NCBI GenBank assembly: GCA_014621425.1
Contig: JAANBB010000593.1
Coordinates: 1-20,952, forward strand
Direction: 5' to 3'
Origin: Cylindrodendrum hubeiense
Taxonomy: Eukaryota > Ascomycota > Sordariomycetes > Hypocreales > Nectriaceae
DNA: 20,952 nucleotides
Below the pieces are notes generated by a model, which saw only the letters and a program-made list of their open reading frames with translations, was not told the origin of the DNA and ran no database searches. Position numbers and translations under genes: made by a program. Below are positions 1 to 11,800 of the stretch, piece after piece (the stretch's first letter is position 1; each line of letters begins with the position of its first letter).

Positions 1-183
1 CTTATACTAGAAATTTAGATATAGTCTTATATTAGGTTTTAAGGATAAAAACTAATAGAGGGAAAATATTATATTATAACTTATATTATAAATAGATAAT
101 CAGGACTAATAGTATTTATATACCTATAAATTTCAACTAATTATAACTAGATCGCAGATTATCTTATATAATCTATAATCTAG

Positions 184-214
184 GATTATAGATTATTATA
201 AATAATCTATAATC
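184..214. repeat. 14-bp inverted repeat with 3-nt loop
   Basis: Arms 184-197 and 201-214 are perfectly complementary (GATTATAGATTATT and its reverse complement), separated by ATA. The flanking 18-mer at 168-185 recurs as a direct repeat at 202-219. In DNA this poor in G and C such matches arise more easily by chance, so it may be just a by-product of composition. Confidence 0.5.
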
Positions 215-965
215 TAGGACTTAGGATTACTAGATTATCTTTATAATCTAATAATCCCTATTAATATATAGTTAACTAGAATATATATATCCTAAATATA
301 TAATTTTCTAATTATTAATATAATCTAATTATCTTAATTATTTTAATTTATTATATTATTAAGCTAATTAATTATTATTATATATAATCTTATAAGATAA
401 GTTTATTTTAACTATTATTATTAATATAAACCCTATAATTTATCCCTTAGAAAATAACCTTTAACCTATCCTATACTCTATATATTATAACTTATTAATA
501 TAATTATTATATATTAATAGCTCTTATTAGAATAATTATTCTAAATAATAATATATTATTATAATATCTAGAACTATATATACTTTTATTCTATTAATAT
601 AGTTTATCCTATTTAATAATATTAAGATAATAATAGAGATATAATAGTTATATACTCTTATTTATATATTTTAAGACTAGGTTAATAACTAGCCTATTTA
701 GATTATATTACCTATTATATATAAATATAATCTAAGAAAAACTCTTAAATTCCCTTAATCTAAATTATTTAATAGTATATTAAATAATATTATATTATTC
801 TTTATTAGAATAAAAGTATATTTCTATTTTTACTTATAATACCTAATACTAATAGAATTATAATTTATATATATTAATAATCTCTTAATTAATAATATTA
901 AAATATAATTTTTATTAATTATATAAGATTTCCTTAAAAATAATAAAATAAACTAGAATTAAAAT

Positions 966-973
966 ATAATTAA
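966..973. repeat. Left candidate target-site duplication
   Basis: ATAATTAA directly precedes the left inverted repeat and is identical to 1863-1870 after the right one. In AT-only DNA an 8-mer match has limited weight by itself. Its exact placement at both element ends is what supports it. Confidence 0.55.
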
Positions 974-1309
974 GGCAATTACTAGAGGGGCATAACTTTT
1001 TACTATACAGATATAATCTTATATAAGCATGACTTTTTCTATAATCCTTATTAACTCAAAAAAAAAAGTCTTCATATATATACATAATTAAAGGTAGTAA
1101 AGCTAACTTAACTAATAGCTATTATATCTATATTAAGTCCATGACTATAATATTCCACTACTATTATATTAAGATAATATAATTTCAATCTCTTATATTT
1201 AAATTCTCAGCTTAACTATAAGTGATTAGAATTATACTATATTATAATAATACCACCAGATTATTTTAGTTATATTATGATAGTGCTATTAGGTTATCTT
1301 AATATAATT

Positions 1310-1398
1310 TAATAGTATTATTATAATATTACTAAGATAACTTAATAGTATTATTATAATATTACTAAGATAATCTGATAATATTATCATAATATTAG
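1310..1398. repeat. 33-bp tandem repeat, nearly three copies, inside the TIR element
   Basis: Units begin at 1310, 1343 and 1376. The first two are almost identical (TAATAGTATTATTATAATAT core). The third differs by transitions only over its first 22 bases and then diverges. A related inverted copy lies just upstream at about 1275-1303, so the strand could fold into a hairpin. Confidence 0.6.
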
Positions 1399-1426
1399 CA
1401 TTACACTTAATACGGTGACTTGAAGG

Positions 1427-1462
1427 GTATAATAGACTCGGTTAGTATAATAGACTTGGTGG
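1427..1462. repeat. Two direct repeats of 18 bp at the centre of the TIR element
   Basis: GTATAATAGACTCGGTTA at 1427-1444 is followed directly by a close copy at 1445-1462 (GTATAATAGACTTGGTGG). They sit within a few tens of bases of the element midpoint (1418), where the strand composition changes. Confidence 0.55.
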
Positions 1463-1796
1463 GTTAGTATTATGCTCTATGTGATAGCACTTCTAAGGGA
1501 TTAATTAATTGCTAGGACTTAGGCTTTAGCTTTATCTTTGGGATCTAGGATCTGGTTTGATATTGGTTTATTGGTGGTGAGGTATATTTAATCTGTTGGG
1601 GAGGGATAAGGGGGGCTGATCGGGGGTGGGTTTTAAGAGTGGTTATTGGGATATTTATAATAATTATTTCTTAAGGTAAGATTATTTTGATTGTGATAGG
1701 TTAAATGTTAAGGGGTATAAAGAGGAAATATGGTAGAATTTCTATGTACTAATAATTATTTTTAAGCTAATAAGAGTAGTGGAAAAGTTATGTCTG

Positions 1797-1828
1797 TGTA
1801 AGATTATATCTGTGTAAGATTATGTCTG
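1797..1828. repeat. 16-bp tandem duplication inside the right terminal inverted repeat
   Basis: TGTAAGATTATATCTG (1797-1812) and TGTAAGATTATGTCTG (1813-1828) are adjacent copies with one transition between them. The left arm has a single copy, which accounts exactly for the 66 versus 82 bp arm lengths. Confidence 0.75.
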
Positions 1829-1862
1829 TATAGTAAAAAGTTATATCCCTCTAGTAATTGCT

Positions 1863-1870
1863 ATAATTAA
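1863..1870. repeat. Right candidate target-site duplication
   Basis: ATAATTAA directly follows the right inverted repeat and matches 966-973. The decayed retroelement begins immediately after it, so the inverted-repeat element may have inserted at or inside the retroelement's 5' part. Confidence 0.55.
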
Positions 1871-2990
1871 TATCTTTATTAAATAGGATAATTTTAAAAA
1901 AGCTATTAAGGGATAATTTAAAATAGAAAATAAAGAAAGAAAGATAATTATATAGATTTATTTAATTAAATAAACCTATTTTATTACCTCCTATTCTATT
2001 ATATTTAAATAAGTTATTATAAAACTAAAATAGGATAATAAAATCCTTATAAAAACTTTTTAATAAGAATTTAAAGAGAAAGTTAAGGATAAGCTTTATA
2101 AAGTTAATTATTTTAAGATTCTTATTAAATATATTATTATAATAGTTAAAATTAATAATAAATAATATAAATAATAATAGAAAAAGGCTAAATCCTAATA
2201 TAAAGAATAAAGTATTATTTAGAACTTATAATACCTAAAAGTATTATCTTAAAAGAATAATTAATAGGGAAATAATTCTAGAAATAAAGATAATATCTTT
2301 TATAGGACTTAGATTAAATTTATAGAACTTAATATAATATAATAATAATAATATAAATCTTAAAATAAAAAGAATATTATTTATTATAATTATAATAAGA
2401 AAGAATATTATTTATAAGATTATAGATAATCACAGAAAGAATAAACCTTTTATCCTAGTATTTAAGGGATAATAAATTAACTTTACTTAATAATAGGAAA
2501 TAGTAGTCTATATATATATAATTATTATAACTTAAATAATTATAATAATAATAATATTATTATTAGAATAATATATATAAAGAAGAAGAATTCTTAATTT
2601 AAATAATAAGTTTATTNTANTATNTAAATTTANNANATTATAGGAATCCTTTATAGAAATAATTATTATTATAATATAATATTATAAAAGAAAAATACCT
2701 TTATCTTAATATAAAGAAATAATCTTAGATAGATAGTTAGATAATTATAATATCTAAATAGATTAGTTATAAGTATAAAATATACTATTTAAAGAAGATA
2801 ATAAAATCTATATTATCTAGGAAGATTACTTAAATTTAAATAATAAAGATTATAATAATCCCTATAGGAAATAACTCCTTATAGATAAAAATAAAATTAA
2901 CATAACTTTTATAATAAAATTAGAATTAATAATTATAATAATATAATCCTATAAAATAAACTTATCCCTATAATAATAATCTTAAATATC
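1871..2990 (+). pseudogene. Decayed Ty3/gypsy-like retrotransposon gag/pol
   Basis: No frame is open, but two family landmarks survive. At 2382-2423 one frame has TAT codons at exactly the CX2CX4HX4C spacing of a Gag zinc knuckle (2382, 2391, 2406, 2421). TGT to TAT and CAT to TAT are each single RIP-type transitions. Nearby TAA codons sit where charged or glutamine codons would be expected. At 2734-2766 a second frame, shifted by +1, has two TAG codons exactly ten codons apart. The intervening pattern L-D-N-Y-N-I-stop-I-D resembles the conserved W-L-x-x-H-N-x-x-I-D-W stretch that follows the gypsy protease, with both TGG tryptophan codons turned to TAG. Reverse transcriptase and integrase are not recognisable before the block ends. 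Heavily mutated and not functional. Confidence 0.6.
2617..2636. other. Cluster of six undetermined bases
   Basis: N occurs at 2617, 2620, 2624, 2633, 2634 and 2636, all inside the decayed retroelement and nowhere else in the window. This looks like conflicting reads from several diverged copies collapsed into one assembly position, so local sequence here should not be trusted. Confidence 0.8.
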
Positions 2991-3206
2991 TTTTTTTTTA
3001 AATTAATAGAATTTAAATTAATTCTTTTATTTATTTATTTTAAATTAATAAATTTTATATTAATTTAAATTATTAAATTAATTCTTATTATTATTTTTCT
3101 TATCTCTCTTTTTATTTATTTTAAAAACTATTTAATTAAATAGCCTTTTTATAATTTATCCTAAGCTTTATATAAAATTTCCTCTCTCTTTCTTTTTCTT
3201 TCTTTC

Positions 3207-3362
3207 TGTTTATTATCCTAGAGGATAGGTGTGGTTTATATTAAATAGATACCTCCGCTAATAAAATACCTCCTCCTTAATTCTATATCTATATATAAAG
3301 CCATCCCCTATATAGGAATACTCTCACTATTACAATATCACAATAACAGATATACTATTATA
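3207..3362 (+). repeat. Possible solo or 3' LTR remnant next to sec23
   Basis: The stretch starts with TGTT, contains the palindrome TATCCTAGAGGATA (3212-3225) and a TATATAAAG box, and ends ...ATACTATTATA. A last base-pair change of C to T would hide a canonical CA end. It follows the decayed gag/pol in the same orientation. Against it: the preceding sequence is pyrimidine-rich rather than a purine tract, no second LTR copy is visible in the window, and I could not define a target duplication. Confidence 0.25.
3292..3298 (+). promoter_or_regulatory. TATA-like box upstream of sec23
   Basis: TATATAA lies about 300 bp before the sec23 start codon and just inside the AT-rich block. It could serve sec23, could be the old LTR promoter, or could be a chance match in AT-rich DNA. 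Confidence 0.3.
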
Positions 3363-3388
3363 AAGAGGTGGCCAATGTGTCAACATCC

Positions 3389-6243
<2,855 letters not shown>

Positions 6244-6600
6244 GCCTAATTTACCAGTCGCGTGGCGTGTGGGACGGCATTGGGGCTCTAAATTACCGTA
6301 GGAGCTAAACCTCATGTTTGGAGTCTCACAAAGAGAATGAAGCAAACTTCTTACAAGAACAGTTTGCAAGAGCTAGAAGATGCACCAAGAGGATACCCCG
6401 CCAGAGGACTAAAGCGTACACTCCATTGATCACCAAGCAGGGACTAATATGCCAGAAGCTTATTGTGCTGATCGGCCATGTCCGCTCAATTCTAGGAGCT
6501 TCGTGGAGGAGGTACCTAAGTAGATGAATAAATTTGGGCTGATTACCTACCTAACCGTCCCTCTGACACCACTTTCCATGTGTGGACAAAAGTGAGATGC
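6244..6600. other. sec23 3' region
   Basis: No gene is visible. The stretch contains the sec23 3' UTR with a canonical polyadenylation signal at 6527-6532. Open frames here are short and lack any recognisable protein feature. Confidence 0.6.
6527..6532 (+). terminator. Polyadenylation signal AATAAA, probably of sec23
   Basis: AATAAA lies 284 bases after the sec23 stop codon and 260 bases before the rpl12 start, on the coding strand. It is the only canonical signal in this gap. Confidence 0.45.
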
Positions 6601-6603
6601 GGT

Positions 6604-6609
6604 CACGTG
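6604..6609 (+). promoter_or_regulatory. CACGTG box in the rpl12 promoter (Cbf1-type site)
   Basis: CACGTG, in the context GGTCACGTGC, lies 184-189 bases before the rpl12 start codon. In Candida albicans ribosomal-protein promoters Cbf1 binds TCACGTG-type sites together with Tbf1. The pairing with the TTAGGG at 6660 suggests the same older regulatory scheme here. The function is inferred. Confidence 0.5.
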
Positions 6610-6659
6610 CTTTTATTTAGTGCCTGAGGCACAATCATTTGCACTTGCAGATTTGGCGA

Positions 6660-6665
6660 TTAGGG
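6660..6665 (+). promoter_or_regulatory. TTAGGG element in the rpl12 promoter (Tbf1-type site)
   Basis: TTAGGG within GATTAGGGCAGG lies 128-133 bases before the rpl12 start and 51 bases after the CACGTG box. Tbf1, a telomere-repeat-binding Myb protein, uses TTAGGG cores at ribosomal-protein genes in several ascomycetes outside Saccharomyces. Only one copy is present. Confidence 0.45.
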
Positions 6666-6792
6666 CAGGTTGGTGGGGCACACAGCTTTTTTTATTTCTT
6701 TCGACAAACATTGTTCCCGCCGCCTTCAACCTCACCTCTCTCCATACCCGGCACGCAAACCACGAGCCTCTGCCGATTCCAAACACGTCACA

Positions 6793-7497
<705 letters not shown>

Positions 7498-8778
7498 ATC
7501 ATGGTACTTAGATCAGATAATCAGGTGCCAACCTCCGAAATTGAAATGCTTCCAATGCAAATGAACAATACTTTTGTGTGTGACTTGAAACTGGACAAAC
7601 TTGACCCTTGACTCACTTTGGAATCTACCAACCTGCTCCGTGGTCTATTTCTATTTTTGTGCAAGGAATATCAGCCTACTTCTGGACGGCCCTACACTCA
7701 CCGCGACACTGGCATTATTGCCGCCGTGGATGTTGAGATCCGTCAATACTGACCTACTGTTCCACCCCCTCCCTAGGTTACGATGATCGACTGCTTCGTT
7801 GTAAACGTATGTTTGCCTAGCTCGATGAACGGCTGGCTGCCCTGGAGAGATACCCATAGCTGAAGATCCATTGGCGTTGTTTCTAACGCTTTCAAATTTG
7901 ATGGGTCCGTGTGATCAGGTAGTGCTGGCAGCTCGCTGGGCGCCGGGCTGGGGCTGCACAATCCGCTCGTATGGGGGAGGCTTGAGAACAATCCACCAAG
8001 TGTTTAATGACCTGTTATCCGAATGAATCCTCGCCAACCGACCAAGTAATGATGCACTGACCACCTTTGCATGAGAATTTCCCCGTCATGCGCCGGGCGA
8101 GACATGGTCGTGGTGGCAATGTCGCGCCTCTCAGGGAGATGAGATTTGCATGAGGTGCTGGGGTGATTACTACGCCACAACACGAGCTTACTGGCCAGAG
8201 CGCTCTGCGTTGGCTTGCAACCTGGCCTGAGGTACCCAGGCTTTGAGGTAACCAGGCAGGCAGACACCTTACCTCAGCGACCCCGTCATTCTAGGGTGGA
8301 GCCTTGCCCGTCTCCATCATACCCGCTTACTTTCGTACTTTCAACCTCCACTAATCGACCTAAGGTACCACCTTGCACTACGAATCCCACCTCCAGACAA
8401 TGGCGGCTCCCTCCCGCCTCTGACGCGCAACTTAAGCTCCACTCCACCTACCGTCCCAACGCTCCCTCTTTAACCACCCCCGACACCTAGAGCTCTCCTG
8501 GTCTGTTGCGTCTATCAAAGTTGGCTGGCTAGGCTGAGACGAGCAGATTCCTCACGGCGCTCGTGCTGGTGTTTCGGCGTTGGCGTGGTCCTCGCCCGCG
8601 CACCCAGCCCCAAATGCCCACCTGCGACGTGATTAACGACTCGATCAGCGACTTCATCTCCAAGCGCCAACCCCCCCGCCATGCTCTCTAACCAGGCCAT
8701 GAACGACCGTCATCTGTCAGCGTCGTCATCTTTAAATTCCCCGCTTTTGTTCTTTGTTTGCCCAGATACCCCGTTGTC
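7498..8778. other. Intergenic region between rpl12 and the OGT gene
   Basis: Nearly 1.3 kb without a recognisable gene. It starts with the rpl12 3' UTR, which has no canonical AATAAA. From about 8220 it carries several AGGTA(C/A)C motifs (around 8231, 8245 and 8364). It turns pyrimidine-rich from about 8380, typical of a fungal promoter and 5' leader. Two upstream ORFs of the next gene (8614-8691 and 8681-8815) lie at the end. Open frames on both strands in this gap show no protein-family feature. Confidence 0.6.
8614..8691 (+). other. Upstream ORF 1 of the OGT gene (25 codons)
   Basis: ATG 8614-8616 opens 25 codons ending in TAA at 8689-8691. It overlaps the start of a second upstream ORF at 8681. 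If both are in the mRNA they could restrain translation of the main frame. Leader extent is unknown. Confidence 0.35.
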
Positions 8779-8815
8779 ATGTTGCCTCTCCTTCAGAGGC
8801 CCCCTCATGCGGTGA
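8681..8815 (+). other. Upstream ORF 2 overlapping the OGT start codon (44 codons)
   Basis: ATG 8681 (context GCCGCCAATG-like, with G at -3) starts 44 codons ending with TGA at 8813-8815. The frame differs from the main ORF and runs past its ATG at 8779. It would block the main start unless skipped, or unless a leader intron ending at the strong TTTGCCCAG (to 8765) removes it. Confidence 0.35.
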
Positions 8816-11800
8816 CGCCTCCACCCTCGAACCTCGATAGCTTCGCTTCCTTCCCAGGCAATGATGCCTCCTCGGTTAACGGCCATTATCCCCGAGACGT
8901 TTCCCTCACGTACCAGCGCTCGTTCCCCATCCGCACCTCCCAACCACATCGCCGACCTTCCGCGCCCGCAAACTCGCTCTACCGCTCACATCCCGAGTAC
9001 CATCTCCGCCGAAAGACACCAAACGGCACCATCGACGCTGGCTACGATGGATCGCCCACCCCCCTCTCTCATGGCCCGCCACCTTTGAAGCACCTGGGTC
9101 TGCCTAGGTCTGCGACATCGACGGCGTTTCCTCCGACGGCCCCGGCGGCGCTGCCACTGCGTAGCCACAACCTGGCCACTGACCATCGCCAGTCCTCTTC
9201 GCCCGGCAGCCTAGGCGTTGATGACGATGGCAGGCACATGCATATGGGCTCTGCACCGTGGCCTTTTGCCGGTGATATATCAAGGCTTCCAGGCGCGTTC
9301 CAGGAAAGGCCTCAGACCCTCTTTCCCCTGGGACGACAGCACCAATCTGTTGCCTACCTTGATGCCTCGGGGATGTTTCCCAGCGTCTATCAACCACTTT
9401 TGAGGGCTAATGAGTATAATGTTCGCGCGTTTTGCCCACCCCCAGTGGTCATGAATGATTCCTTACCCCAAATACCGTTGCATGCTACCCCTTCGCATTG
9501 GAACCACGGAAACTACATCCAACCATGCGAATTGACCCCGTCGAGACCAGCGCAGCTGCAGGATTTCGGCCCTAAGTCTCACAAGCTGGTGCCGGAATTC
9601 ATTCACCATCCGTCCTTTGACGGCTCTATTGAACAGGAAGTCGCATTCAATACCCCACGCTCTCTGCACAACGACATTGAGAATTTGGGGATTGATCCGA
9701 GAAGGAGTACTCAGCTCCATTCTTATTCTCCTGGGTTCAGGGGTCAACAAGGGTTTCGAGAAAAGGTGCTTTCACAAGCTCATAGGAGTTACATTGATCT
9801 TCTTGCGTATCTCCAGACGTCGAGAAGATTGCAACCTGGAAAGACCAACTCAGGTCTTGGTACTGTCCCAAAACTGTTGGTATATCCTAAACCCCCCAGA
9901 CCTTCTTTGAAGATTCTGGAAACTGGGGAAAGGGGCGTATCTACGAGGTTTTCTGACAGAGATCATGGGCGAAATTATCATCTTGGTGGCTCCACCGCGG
10001 CGCATTCTCTAGGACCATCCAGTCATTCGTTTTCCGGAGGCAAGATGTCGACCTTTACCATGGCGAAGTCTTCGCTCGAAATGCTGAATAGCCTATGTGA
10101 ACAGAGTGGATGGAATTGGATTGATGGTATTTTGCTTGGAGGATGTCTCCATTATGGAATGGAACAATATGAAGAGGCATTGGAATGGTTCTCGAGGATC
10201 ATCACTCTTGACTCGAGGTAAAGACTTGTCCCTAGTGAACTGTCAAGTGGCTGTTCCATGGTGTCTGACTCTTTCGCAGTCACGTCGAGGCTATCACAAA
10301 CATGGCTGCCACCCTATACTGTCTCAATCGCCAAGACGAGGCCGAGCAGCATTGGATCAGAGCCGTGAAGGTGCAACCCAGCTATTTAGAAGCTGTCGAG
10401 CATCTCGTCGGACTTCTGTATAAGCAGCGCAGTAAGGAAGCTGTCGACATTATCAACTACGTGCAGCAGGCGCTGATGCTGTCACCCCCCGGATCCACAC
10501 GGCCATCTCGATTACCTGCCGGTGGGCCCACTCCTCAAGGAGGCTTTTCTGGGAATACCATGGCTCAAAGTTTCCAAATTGCTGACTTAAAGCAGGCGCA
10601 ACATCACGGGATTGCACCTCAACCAGGCGACGCAAAGACTCCAGGTTTTGGATCGAGCGGCTATGCCATACCGGGAAGAGAGAATGGGCGAATTCTTGCC
10701 CTGATCCATGCTAAGGGGACTATGCTGTATAGTCTAAAAGAAGTAAACGGGGCCTCGGCCGCGTTTGAAGAAGCGGTGTTGATTAGCGTCGGTCGTCAAA
10801 TGACCGGTATACCAGACCTGGTGCGTCGAATCCAAACAGTCCTGTCTCCTACCGAGCCAAATCTAGCTCCGCATGGTCAAATTTCTCATCCTCTCCGGCC
10901 CCTGTTATTGCCTCCCGAAAGAGCTCGACATACGGCCCATCTTGTGTTCGGCGGCAGCGGAGACCTCCCCGGTCTTCGGTATGTGACTGAGGGTACGACA
11001 AAACGTGCTGCAGTGCAAACAACCAGCAATTCTCTACTATCACTAGCCAAGATTTTTCAGGATGGTCTGTCAAGTGGAAATTCTTCTCCTGATATTCTCC
11101 GACGTCCCTCAGGAGTCGAGGACATCCTGGCTCTCTACTATCTTTCCCTGTCTCTTCAAGAAAGCCCCTCAACAGCAAATAACGTCGGCATTCTCTTGGC
11201 AGGAGTACAGCAGTCCACCCCAAGCTCTCAGGGCGCCAGTATCGACATGTTTCCCCAGCCAAACATCCCGGGAATCATACCAGGTAGCGGTCTGGCTCTC
11301 GCTTTGGCGTACTATCACTATGGATTGCGTCTGGACCCTAAACATGTTCACCTTCATACAAATCTTGGGAGTCTACTGAAAGACATTGGCCAGCTGGACT
11401 TGGCGATCCAAATGTATGAACAGGCTGTATCGTGTGACGGTTCCTTCGACATTGCTCTGACGAACTTGGCAAATGCAGTCAAGGATAGAGGCCGTATTAG
11501 CGACGCCATCATGTACTACAAACGCGCCGTGAGTTCCAATCCTGACTTCGCCGAAGCTGTTTGTGGCCTCTCAACAGCCTTGAATTCCGTCTGCGACTGG
11601 CGAGGTCGGGGTGGAGTCATGCTTCAGTCCGGAAAGTATGACCGTTGGCATGTTGATGACCGAGGGCTTCTTGTTGACGCCCGCTCTTTGGGACATGATA
11701 GCGGCCTCACAAGCCGAGTTGTCCGCATCATCGGCAAGCAATTGAATGAAGCATCGCAATGGGGACGAGGCATTCTTGAGGACAATACTATCATCGCCTT

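Larger units (their letters stand above)
974..1862. mobile_element. Non-autonomous DNA transposon-like element with long terminal inverted repeats
   Basis: The left end (974-1039, 66 bp) and the reverse complement of the right end (1781-1862, 82 bp) align over their whole length. They share GCAATTACTAGAGGG and then ATAACTTTTTACTATACAGA. The right arm carries one extra 16-bp unit. The ten remaining mismatches (56 of 66 identical) are all transitions, as RIP would leave. ATAATTAA abuts both ends exactly (966-973 and 1863-1870): a candidate 8-bp target duplication that fits the nTnnnnAn preference of hAT elements. The long arms are less typical of hAT. No transposase is readable in the 889 bp, so it is probably a MITE-like, non-autonomous copy. 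The class is my inference; the arms and flanking repeats are directly visible. Confidence 0.75.
1..3370. repeat. AT-rich, RIP-degraded repeat block
   Basis: Almost the whole stretch consists of A and T, with TA dinucleotides dominating and CA/TG scarce. No long open frame exists on either strand. Base composition changes abruptly to ordinary fungal values at about 3365. In Pezizomycotina this pattern is produced by repeat-induced point mutation, which turns CpA into TpA in duplicated DNA. Inside it I can resolve a terminal-inverted-repeat element (974-1862) and a decayed gypsy-like gag/pol (about 1871-2990). The part from 1 to 965 shows only short direct and inverted repeats. Six undetermined bases lie between 2617 and 2636. 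Confidence 0.85.

Noticed and set aside
1..965. Reverse transcriptase or integrase fragments on either strand of the leftmost part
   Set aside because: Isolated words resembling such domains can be found, but none keeps the spacing of a conserved motif, unlike the two motifs at 2382 and 2734.
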